The notes under the pieces are model-generated. The model had not been told where the DNA came from. It saw only the letters and a list, made by a program, of their open reading frames with translations, and did not search any database. A stretch of DNA of 64,000 nt from JACVRM01 sp963839815. GTDB taxonomy: Bacteria > Actinomycetota > Thermoleophilia > Gaiellales > Gaiellaceae. Below, in pieces: positions 27,425 to 35,888 of the stretch. Within the stretch, counting starts at the first letter, position 1. Each line of letters starts with the position of its first letter. The DNA lies in assembly GCA_963839815.1 (NCBI GenBank), contig CAWIWF010000005.1:39634-103633 (forward strand), in the 5' to 3' direction. A program made the position numbers and the translations under genes.

Positions 27425-28732
27425 ATGCCACTGTTCCGACGGCGTGCAGGACGGCCGGCCGCGCCCCCTGCGCCGGCCGATGAGGCGACGCAGCGCCTCG
27501 ATCCAGCCGCCATGGCCGCGCACTACGAGGTCCACGAGGAGATCCCGGAGGAGGAGGCGCCGCCGCCACCGCCGCGACTGTGGCCCTGGCTCGTCGCCCT
27601 GCTGCTGCTCGTCCTCGCCGGTCTCGGCGGGCTCTGGTGGGCGACTCGCGACGACGACGCCGGCGCCGCGGCGCCCGCGACGACGGCCGCGGCTGCGGGT
27701 CAGGTGCAGGTACCCGCCGTCGAGGGCGAGCCGCTGGACGACGCGACCGCGGCCCTCGCCGCCGCCGGGCTCGAGCCGAAGCTCGCGCGCGCGCCGAGCG
27801 AGCGCCCGAGCGGCATCGTCCTGGAGCAGGATCCCGCGGCCGGCAGGTCGGTAGACCGGGGCTCGACCGTCACGCTCACGATCTCGCGCGGGGAAGCGAC
27901 GATCTCGGTCCCGGACGTGCGCCGGCTCCCTGCGGCACGCGCCTTCGCGGAACTCGAGCAGGCCAGGCTGACGCCGTCCTCCCGGAGGGTGTACGCCGAT
28001 GCTCCGGTCGGCGAGGTGGTGGCCCAGAAGCCCGGCCCCGGCAACGAGGTCGAGCCCGGCACCGAGGTCGCCCTGACCGTGTCGCGCGGCGAGCGGGAGG
28101 TCGAGGTGCCCGACGTCACGGGGCGCGACGAGGCCGAGGCCGTCGCGGCGCTCGAGGACGCGGGCCTCACAGCCGGGTCCAGGCGCGTCCCGTCGGGCGA
28201 GCCCGCGGGAACCGTGGTCGCTCAGAACCCGCGCGCGGGCGAGCGGGCGGCCAAGGGCTCGAAGGTACAGATCAACGTCTCCGCCGGCGCGGCGGGAACG
28301 ACGACCAGCACGACGACGAGTTCCGGCCGGGTGACCGTGCCCGACGTGGTCGGGCTGAAGCGGCGGGCCGCGGTCGGCCGGCTTCGCGGCGCCGGCCTCG
28401 AGGCGGACACGAAGCCGATCCCGTCCGACGAGCCCGAGGGCACGGTGGTGGCGCAGTTCCCTGCAGCCGGCACCCAGGCTCGCCGCGGCGGCTCGATCCG
28501 CATCAACGTCTCGGCCGGGCGCGCTGCGCGGGAGGTGCCGGACGTCGTCGGCGACGACGAGCTGACGGCGACCGACCGGCTGGAGGAGGCGGGCTTCGTC
28601 GTCGAGGTCGTGCGCCAAGACACGTCCGCCCCGGAGGAGGACGGCGTCGTGCTCGAGCAGGATCCCTTGCCCGGCGACAAGCGCAAGCCGGGAACGACGG
28701 TCACGGTCATCGTCGGCACGCTCACCGGCTAG
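27425..28732 (+). CDS. Membrane-anchored PASTA-repeat protein without kinase domain
   Basis: 435 residues: cytoplasmic ~50 residues rich in Pro/Glu, one membrane helix (LWPWLVALLLLVLAGLGGLWW), then five PASTA domains, each with a V-P-x-V start and a GxxVxxQxPxxG turn, the fourth preceded by a Thr/Ser linker. PASTA modules bind muropeptides/peptidoglycan in PknB and PBPs; here the kinase is absent. Starts 8 bp after the coiled-coil gene and ends 12 bp before the M29 peptidase gene, so it is in one transcription unit with them. Confidence 0.9.
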   Translation: MPLFRRRAGRPAAPPAPADEATQRLDPAAMAAHYEVHEEIPEEEAPPPPPRLWPWLVALLLLVLAGLGGLWWATRDDDAGAAAPATTAAAAGQVQVPAVEGEPLDDATAALAAAGLEPKLARAPSERPSGIVLEQDPAAGRSVDRGSTVTLTISRGEATISVPDVRRLPAARAFAELEQARLTPSSRRVYADAPVGEVVAQKPGPGNEVEPGTEVALTVSRGEREVEVPDVTGRDEAEAVAALEDAGLTAGSRRVPSGEPAGTVVAQNPRAGERAAKGSKVQINVSAGAAGTTTSTTTSSGRVTVPDVVGLKRRAAVGRLRGAGLEADTKPIPSDEPEGTVVAQFPAAGTQARRGGSIRINVSAGRAAREVPDVVGDDELTATDRLEEAGFVVEVVRQDTSAPEEDGVVLEQDPLPGDKRKPGTTVTVIVGTLTG

Positions 28733-28744
28733 CCTCCTCGCGCC

Positions 28745-29947
28745 GTGGAGGAGTACCGCCCGCCGCTCGAGGCATATGCCGAGCTGATCGCCGGCTTCGC
28801 CGCCAACGTCCAGCGTGGGCAGGTCGTCAGCATCCTCACGGAGCCCGGGAAGGAGGCGCTGACCCGCCTCGTGGCCGCCGAGTCGTACCGTCGCGGCGCG
28901 CGCTTCGTCGACGTCTGGTCGTTCGATCCGCTCGTGAAGCGCGCGCGGATCGAGCACGCGGCCGAGGAGACGCTCGACTACGTCCCACCCTGGTGGGGTC
29001 GCCGGCTCGTCGAGCTGAGCGAGCTTGGCGCCGCGCGCATCACGCTGAACGGCGCGGCCGAACCAGGGGCGCTGAACGACCTCGACCCGGCCCGCGCCGG
29101 GCGCGATCGCATGCCGCAGCTCGCCGAGCTCGGCGACGTGGTCAACGCGCGGACGACCAACTGGACGGCGGCACCCTGCCCGACCCCGCGCTGGGCCCGT
29201 CTGGTGCATCCCGAGCTCGAGCCGGCCGACGCGCTCCGCACGCTCTGGCAGGAGATCGTCTACGTCTGCCGGCTCGACGAGCAAAACCCGGTTGCGGCGT
29301 GGGACGAGCGCATGCGTCGGCTCGTCGGCGTCTGCCGGCGGCTCGAGGAGCGCCGCTTCGATTCACTCCACCTCGAGGGGCCCGGCACCGATCTGCGCGT
29401 CGGCCTGTTCCCCTCGTCCCGGTGGATCGCGGCCGAGTTCTCGACTCGTGAGGGATTGCGCCACCTGGCGAACCTGCCCTCCGAGGAGGTGTTCACGACA
29501 CCCGATCCTGCGCGGGTCGACGGGGTCGTGCGCTCGACGCGGCCGCTCGACTACGCCGGCACGCTCGTCCAGGGGCTCGAGATGCGCTTCGAGGGCGGCC
29601 GAGCCGTTCAGGTCGAGGCGGAGTCCGGGGCTGACGCGCTCCGGGCCGGGCTCGCGGTCGACGAGGGTGCTGCCCGGCTCGGCGAGATCGCGCTCGTCGA
29701 CGGGGAGGGTCGCGTTGGCTCGACCGGCACCGTCTTCTACGACACCCTGCTCGACGAGAACGCGGCCAGCCATCTGGCGCTCGGGCACGCCTACTCCTTC
29801 GCCGTCGGCGACGAGGACGCGGCCCGCGTCAACCGCAGCACGGTGCACATCGACTTCATGGTCGGCTCGAACGCGGTCTCGGTGACCGGCGTGACGTCCG
29901 CCGGTGAGCGCGTGCCCGTGCTCGTCGACGGCGACTGGCGGATCTAG
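28745..29947 (+). CDS. M29 family metallo-aminopeptidase
   Basis: 400 residues, GTG start. Thermophilic aminopeptidase (AmpS/AmpT) family: metal-site elements LPSEEVFTTPDP, ENAASHLALGHAYSF and NRSTVHIDFMVGS carry the family's Glu, His, Tyr and Asp ligands in order. Cytosolic dimeric exopeptidase in known members. Last gene of the 23.4-29.9 kb unit. Confidence 0.92.
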   Translation: MEEYRPPLEAYAELIAGFAANVQRGQVVSILTEPGKEALTRLVAAESYRRGARFVDVWSFDPLVKRARIEHAAEETLDYVPPWWGRRLVELSELGAARITLNGAAEPGALNDLDPARAGRDRMPQLAELGDVVNARTTNWTAAPCPTPRWARLVHPELEPADALRTLWQEIVYVCRLDEQNPVAAWDERMRRLVGVCRRLEERRFDSLHLEGPGTDLRVGLFPSSRWIAAEFSTREGLRHLANLPSEEVFTTPDPARVDGVVRSTRPLDYAGTLVQGLEMRFEGGRAVQVEAESGADALRAGLAVDEGAARLGEIALVDGEGRVGSTGTVFYDTLLDENAASHLALGHAYSFAVGDEDAARVNRSTVHIDFMVGSNAVSVTGVTSAGERVPVLVDGDWRI

Positions 29948-29972
29948 CCGTCCCGGCATCCCTTGGCGGGCG

Positions 29973-29985
29973 GGGTTGACAACCC
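29973..29985 (+). promoter_or_regulatory. Palindrome over a TTGACA -35-like box
   Basis: gggttg-a-caaccc is a perfect 13-bp palindrome that contains TTGACA (29976-29981), about 80 bp before the secreted-protein gene at 30063. It could be a promoter with an overlapping operator; no clear -10 is visible. Confidence 0.35.
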
Positions 29986-30062
29986 GCGCATCCCGCAGAG
30001 AGTGAGAAGTGTCTCTGGAGGGGTCCAGGGCACCGAGGGTGCGACCAGGGGAGGTCTTTCGA

Positions 30063-32824
30063 ATGGGATTGCGGTTTGCGTGCGCGGCGGCGCTTGCCCT
30101 CGCGGCCACGGCCTGTGCGAGCGCGCCTGCGCATGCGAGCGCGTTCCTGCCTGCGTTCGACCCGCTCCAGTCCAATCGGCCGCACCTCGCCTGGCGCGGG
30201 GAGGAGATCCGGCTCGTCCACTGCGCCGCCGGCCTGAACCCCGACTCCGGCGCGCCCGGCGACGGCAGCGCCCAGTACGACGCCGACTGGGCGGTGATGG
30301 CATGGAGCGGGACCGGCGTCCCAGCAAGCGTCGCCGGCGGCTCCGTCAAGTTCGTCATCGACAACAAGCAGGGCTCGCCGCACTTCGGCCAGCAGTGCGT
30401 CCGCGCGAACTTTCGCTCGGCGGGTGCGGGTCTCGCCGTCGTTCAGCTCGACATTCGTAACCAGTCCACGGGCGCCTCGCTCGTCAGCCGCCAGTTCCTC
30501 GCCGGCTGGCTGTCGCTCAAGCAGGTCGCGCTCGACGACGGATTCGGCGGGACGACGGTGTTCGACGGGCCGGGCTGGGGCTCTTACAACTGGCTGCGTG
30601 CCCGCGTCACCGCGACGCTGCCGCTGTCGGGCTTCGGCGAGCTCGTTCAGCCCGCCGGCCCGTTCCCGTCGGTGATCCACCTGCCCGCCGAGGCGCCGGG
30701 CTCGCCGGCCGCCGGGCAGGGTGATCCGTCCACCTGGTACGACGATCTGGCCCTGCGGCTCGCGACCACGACGAGCAGCGAGACGGTCTACCGCACCCAG
30801 CCCTGGCTCATGTGGGACGTGCACGACGACCAGGGCACGGCCGCCGGTCACGTGGACGGCGACGCAGCTCTCTCGCCTGCGAGCCCCTACAACGGCTCGT
30901 GCGACCCGATCGGCGTCGACTTCCTCCCCGTGCTCGACATGGCCGTCGACGCTGTCGACAACTGCACCGGCGGACCGGCCGAGGAAGGCCCGTTCTCGCG
31001 GATCTGGCCGACGTTCACGAGCGGCCTGGCGATCGGCCCGTTCGATCCGCTCCGTGCTGCCGAGACATTCCTGGGAGACGGCCGGATCACCGCGGGCGAC
31101 GTGGTGCTGCCGTCCGCGCCGATCGAGCTCGTGATCGCGCCGAACAGCGGAGCGGTCGGCGACGTCAGCGGCACCGGCACGCTCGAGGCGCTCGACAAGG
31201 AGGACGTCTACGTGCGCCGGGCGGAGGCCGGGCACGACGCCCCGCACAACATGTACGCACCGTTCTACCGCGCCTACATTCCGGCGACGCGGGCCGAGCT
31301 CGCCGGCCACGGGCTCTCGTCCGGCTCGGACGCGCAATGGTCGCCGAGCTACCCGAACTACGTCACGTGCGACCCCTCGGGGGGAACGGCACAGGCGAGC
31401 GAGGACTGCAGCTACGCCTACTGGGAGATCGAGGACGTGCTCGAGAGCGTCGTCGGCCAGGACACGGGGTGCCTCTACCGGTACCGCTCGGGCGCTCCGG
31501 AGTTCCGACCGACGCCAATGGGCGACCAGGCGGTCGTCGTCTACAGCGACGAGCACGGCGAGGCGATGGTCAAGTACGTGCCCGGCTGGGACTTCTACTA
31601 CGACTCGCTCGCGGCCAACTTCCCGGGCGTCCTGAACGCCAACGGCGGCTGCGACCTGCAGGACGTCTCTCCGCTCGGGACGGCGGAGGTCACGGCGACG
31701 GCCCGCTACCCCGGCCAGTCCGTGCTCGACATCGACAAGGTCTCGAACGTCGTCACCGAGAGCACCTACAACAACTTCACCAAGGAGCTCGCCTGCGCGC
31801 CGAAGGCGGCGTCCGGGCCCGACCGCCTCCTCTACATCTGCACGGCCCTGTCGATCGACATCGACGGCACCGCGATGGCCCAGAGCCGCGCCTGCTTTAG
31901 CGCAACGGGCGCCGACAGCATGGCCGCGTATCCGGCCGGCACGCCGTTCACGCTCGAGGGCGTCGGCCGCCTGTGCGTGCAGACGGACTGGAACGGCGAG
32001 GCCAAGGTCGAGCTCTCGGCGAGGTGCTCGACACCGGCGGGTAGCGTCACCGCGGACTTCGCCGACGAGCGCATCGTGCGGACGGCAGCCGTCGACTTCT
32101 CGTACTGCCCGGCACCGCCGCCGCCGCCGGTCACCACGACGACGCCGACGACGACCAGCGCGCCGCCGGTGACGACGACCACGACGCCGAAGCCCGCACA
32201 CCACGCAGGTCACGACGACGACGACGACGCCGGCGCCCACCACGACGACCACGTCGCCGGGAACCACGACGACCACGAAGACCACGCCGGGTCCGGGCCT
32301 CGCGCTCGTTCGCATCAAGACGGTGACGCTCAACACGAAGCGCGCCCGCGTCGTCGAGGTGCCGCGTCAACGGAGCCGTCGGCAGCGCGACGCTCGAGAT
32401 CCGGCTCGTGAAGGGCAACGGCAAGACGCTCCGGCGGCTGACGCGCATCGTCGCCGCCAACCGCGTCGTCCAGGTGCCGAACCTGGCGCTCGATCGCATT
32501 GTCCACACCGTGACCGTCAAGATCCTCGCCACGTCGGCGGCGACGGTGGTGCCCGTCCCGTCCGTCCCCAAGGCGCAGCCGGCGAAGACCACGGTGGGGC
32601 TCCTGCGGATCACGCGCATCACCTCACGTGGCAAGCGCGCGCGCGTCGTCCAGGTGCGGGTGAACGGCCCGGGCCGCACCGCGAAAGTTGAGATCAGGCT
32701 CGTCAAGAGCAACGGCAAGACCCTGCGGCGGGTGACTCGCGTCGTTCCCACCAACCGGGTCGTCCAGGTGCCGAAGCTCAAGCTCGACCGCATCGTCAAG
32801 ACCGTTCGAGTCAGGCTCGTCTAA
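30063..32824 (+). CDS. Large secreted protein with Thr-rich linker and duplicated C-terminal domain, two frameshifts
   Basis: 919 residues after restoring single-base breaks near 32200 and 32362. Start ATG 30063 has ggggaggt 6 bp upstream; the longer GTG 30009 frame lacks this. Signal peptide (MGLRFACAAALALAATACAS then AHASA), a ~650-residue Cys-containing ectodomain of no recognised family, a Pro/Thr linker (VTTTTPTTTSAPPV), and two homologous ~70-residue C-terminal units sharing the phrases EIRLVK-NGKTLRR, NRVVQVP and LDRIV. Likely exported to the cell surface. Domain identity and ligand are unknown. Confidence 0.8.
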
Positions 32825-32885
32825 GGCTGCAGGGGGAGAGAGGGGCCGCGAGGCCACGCCGCTTTCGCGTCGTGAGCTCGCTCGC

Positions 32886-32912
32886 GTGGGGGGAGATCTG
32901 GTCTCCCCCCAC
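32886..32912 (+). terminator. Strong hairpin after secreted-protein gene
   Basis: Perfect 11-bp arms (gtggggggaga / tctccccccac) around a 5-nt loop, 61 bp past the stop at 32824 and before the convergent adenosine deaminase. The rest of 32825-33065 holds no gene that I can support. Confidence 0.65.
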
Positions 32913-33065
32913 CGGCCCCGCCGCTGAACGCCCGGCAAGCTGCGCTGCCGCTGGGGGTCCGGCTCGCTACGCGGGTCGTGACGACGCTCAGCAGGGCGAG
33001 CCGAGATGGACGCGTCAGGCGCGCCATAGCCCGGCGATCGGCGTCTGCCAGAGCTCGGTACTTGT

Positions 33066-34070
33066 CTAGCTGCCGCTCGGCTCGGCCTCTGCTCCGGGCC
33101 AGGTGTAGGCGTCGCCGATAGTCCTCAGCCCGGTCTTCGTCTCCTCGTCGCAGAGCGCGCCCGCGACGCCGGCCTCGTACGCTGCGCGCGGCCCCACGCC
33201 GAGCGTGCGCGCCAGCTCGAGCTCACGCGTCAGGTCGGTGTCGAACATCGCCGGGTCGTCGGTCGAGATCGAGCACGGGATGCCCGCGGCGACGAGCCGG
33301 GGCAGCGGGTGCTCGGCCGGCGTCCGGACGACGCCGGTGCGCAGGTTCGAGACGGGGCACACGTCCAGCACGATCCGGCGCGCCGCTAGCTCGGAGAGTA
33401 GACCGGCGTCCTCGACCGCGCGGATGCCGTGGCGGATCCGGTCGGCGCCGAGGACGTCCAGCGCGCCCCGGATCGACGGCGGGCCTGCCGCCTCGCCTGC
33501 GTGCGGCACGGAGCCGAGCCCGCCGGCCCGCGCTCGCGCGAAGGGCGCCGCGAACCGCTCGGGCGGATAGGCCGCCTCCTCGCCGCCGAGCCCGACGGCG
33601 ACGACGCCGCGCTCCGCGTAGGCGAGGCAGTGATCCACTGCTCGCTCTGCGTCCTCGACGGGGGCACCGCGAGTGATGTCCGGCGTGAGGAGCACGCGTA
33701 CGCCGTGCTCCTCCCAGGCCTGCTGCGCACCGTCGCAGTAGCCGCTGAAGATGGCATCCCAGGAGATGCCGCGCCACGTGCGCTCGATGGGCGAGAAGAT
33801 CGCCTCCATGTAGACGGCCCCATGGGCTGCCGCCTCAGCCGCGTAGTCGACCGTGATGCGCCGGAAGTCGTCGTCCCGGCGCAGGCAGTTCGTGGTGAGG
33901 ATCCAGACCTCGATGAAGTGGTCGAAGTCCCGAAAGCGATAGAGGTCGGCGAGGCCTGCTTCGGTGTCCGCAGGGAGAGACAGCCCGTTGGCCCTGGCCA
34001 GTGCGAGCAGGGTGGCAGGCCGGATCGTGCCCTCGAGGTGTACGTGCAGCTCGATCTTCGGGAACGGCAC
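33066..34070 (-). CDS. add: Adenosine deaminase
   Basis: 334 residues, GTG start at 34070. Amidohydrolase that deaminates adenosine to inosine. Zinc ligands and catalytic groups are visible in order: IELHVHLEG near the N-terminus, PHAGEAAGP (His and catalytic Glu), RIRHGIRA, and SISTDDPAMF (Asp pair). Length is normal. Some members act on adenine or aminodeoxyfutalosine instead; context does not decide. Confidence 0.92.
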   Translation of the reverse strand: MPFPKIELHVHLEGTIRPATLLALARANGLSLPADTEAGLADLYRFRDFDHFIEVWILTTNCLRRDDDFRRITVDYAAEAAAHGAVYMEAIFSPIERTWRGISWDAIFSGYCDGAQQAWEEHGVRVLLTPDITRGAPVEDAERAVDHCLAYAERGVVAVGLGGEEAAYPPERFAAPFARARAGGLGSVPHAGEAAGPPSIRGALDVLGADRIRHGIRAVEDAGLLSELAARRIVLDVCPVSNLRTGVVRTPAEHPLPRLVAAGIPCSISTDDPAMFDTDLTRELELARTLGVGPRAAYEAGVAGALCDEETKTGLRTIGDAYTWPGAEAEPSGS

Positions 34071-34151
34071 ACCGGTCAGCCTAGGCCGGGACGAGGCAGC
34101 CGGGTCGCCTCTCCCGCCGCCTGCCTCGACCTCGACCTGAGCTTGAGAGAG

Positions 34152-35447
34152 CTACCGCGTGAGGGTGATGCGGATCGACGCGCTACTGATGCCGCTCACC
34201 GTCGCGCTCGTGCACCCGGCCGGTGCGTCGGCGCTCGGGGCGGCTGCACAGGGCACCGGCTGCGAGGTCGCCCGGGCCTGGAAGAACACGAGTCCGGGTC
34301 GGGACGGCGCTTTCATGCGGAACGTGAACGAGCCGTTCGCGCCCGTCTTGACCTTGCCGGCGGGCCTGAAACCGCGCCGGTCGCTCGCGACGAGCACCTG
34401 CACCGGCGCCCCCGCTACCGGCCCGTTGAGCGAGAGCGTGCCGCGGAGCGTGATCGTCGTGCCCACGAGGGCGGTCGGCTTCCCCGCCGCCTCGAGCGTC
34501 AGAAAGCTCGGCAGCCGCACGATGCCCTGGCTCGAGGTCGTCGATGCCAGCTCGGCCGCGGGCGCGCCGAGGCGCGGGGTGAAGACGCCGCGCCACACGG
34601 CATCACCGGGGCCCGGCGGCACGAGCCCTGACGTGATCTTCAGCGCGACGCGCCTGATCGTCCGGTTTCCAGCGAACGGCCCCTTCGGCAGGCAGATCTC
34701 GATCCGACGCGAGCCGGAAGCCTTGTGGACGAAGACGGTGAGCGGCACGCGAACCGGTTGCAGGCTCTCGGCCTCGGGTACGGCGACGGCCCGCAGCACC
34801 CACGTCGGCTTGGCGACGCACGAGCTGCCGATGCGCCTGGTTGTGCGCAAGTCGCCCTGCAGGACGAGCGGGGGGAGTTGCGCGAGCTTGCCGGCGCCGG
34901 CAAGGTCGACGGTGATCTCGCCGGCGCGCTTCCCGGGCGCGAGCGGGTTGAGCCCGTAGCCGGCCGGAATCGCGATCGAGATGCGCGACATCGCCCGCTC
35001 CGTCGCGCCCTGGGTGACGTCGATCGTCAGGTGACTGCCGCGGACGGCGTCGTAGCGACTGGCCTCGACGCGCAGCCGCGGCTGGAAGTTGATGCGGCGC
35101 CCCTTCACCGAGGGAGCTGCCGTCGTCGTGCGCGGCGCGGCCTTGGTGGTGGTGGTCGTGGCGCCCGCGCTGCCCGTGGTCGTGCGGGGCGCGGATGTCG
35201 TCGTCGAGCCCTTGCCGGTCGGCGTCGCCGTGGTGGTGGGCTTGCCGGTCTTCGCTCCCGTGGTCGTTGTGGCGCTCTTGGTCGTGCCGGGCGCCTCGGT
35301 GACCGTCGTCGTCCCGGCGCGCGTCGTCGTGCCGGCGGGTGCTGCGGCGCCGTCCGGCGCGCCGTCGTCCCCGCAGGCGCTCGCGGCGAGGAGAAGTGCG
35401 AGCGCGGCGATGGCCGCGCCCATGCGTGCTGAGCTCGTCGATCTCAC
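34152..35447 (-). CDS. Secreted lipoprotein-like protein with Thr-rich stalk
   Basis: 431 residues from GTG 35447 (ATG 35423 is an alternative). Hydrophobic leader MGAAIAALALLLAASACGDD with a cysteine placed like a lipobox, then ~90 residues of Thr/Pro/Ala/Lys repeats, then a beta-rich domain with IPAGYGLNPLAPGKRAGEI and VPLTVFVHKASGSRRIEICLP, and a C-terminal region with Cys pairs and an Ig-like LVGTTITLRGTLSLNGPVAG stretch. No family recognised. Divergent from the six-module protein. Confidence 0.75.
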   Translation of the reverse strand: MRSTSSARMGAAIAALALLLAASACGDDGAPDGAAAPAGTTTRAGTTTVTEAPGTTKSATTTTGAKTGKPTTTATPTGKGSTTTSAPRTTTGSAGATTTTTKAAPRTTTAAPSVKGRRINFQPRLRVEASRYDAVRGSHLTIDVTQGATERAMSRISIAIPAGYGLNPLAPGKRAGEITVDLAGAGKLAQLPPLVLQGDLRTTRRIGSSCVAKPTWVLRAVAVPEAESLQPVRVPLTVFVHKASGSRRIEICLPKGPFAGNRTIRRVALKITSGLVPPGPGDAVWRGVFTPRLGAPAAELASTTSSQGIVRLPSFLTLEAAGKPTALVGTTITLRGTLSLNGPVAGAPVQVLVASDRRGFRPAGKVKTGANGSFTFRMKAPSRPGLVFFQARATSQPVPCAAAPSADAPAGCTSATVSGISSASIRITLTR

Positions 35448-35888
35448 GTGTGCTTGACCCCCGGTGGTGAAGTGACCCCTACCCATTCTGCATCGGATTC
35501 GAGCGATGTGGGTGAATTTCGCGGAGCGGCATCTCGGACTCTCTATCGGCTGTCTCGCGACGCCCCGAGAGCGGTGATTCGGAGAGAAACTCTCGTCCTG
35601 GATAACCGCTGAAAAACGCGGCGGCATCCCTCACCATGAGGGATATCCACCCCCACTCGTGGGGATGGCAAATCACCCAGGTGTGGGGATAGAGATTCGG
35701 CCCGTAGGGGCGGAGAATCCCCTCGTCCGGCTTGGGGAGAGTGGTTCTGCGGACTTGCTTCACAACGCGACGTCGGCTTACGCACCAGGGTGGCAGTGCC
35801 GCTTCGACAGAGGTGAGCACTCCGCCAATCGGGGCGGTAGCCGGTGGCAGTGCCGGATGCGTCCGTGAAGCACCCGAAGGGAGGGGTA
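35448..35888. promoter_or_regulatory. 440-bp divergent intergenic region with several hairpins and a direct repeat
   Basis: Contains a multi-stem candidate at about 35571-35612 (agcggt ... gagag-aaa-ctctc ... accgct), a perfect hairpin at 35627-35643 (tccctca / tgaggga), a second hairpin near 35650-35664 (cccca-ctcg-tgggg), and two copies of the 13-mer ggtggcagtgccg at 35789 and 35843. No gene. Likely holds the promoters of both divergent surface-protein genes and possibly a structured leader. Confidence 0.5.

Noticed and set aside
32872..33069. 65-codon open frame between the secreted gene and adenosine deaminase
   Set aside because: It spans the terminator hairpin and has no ribosome site or motif.
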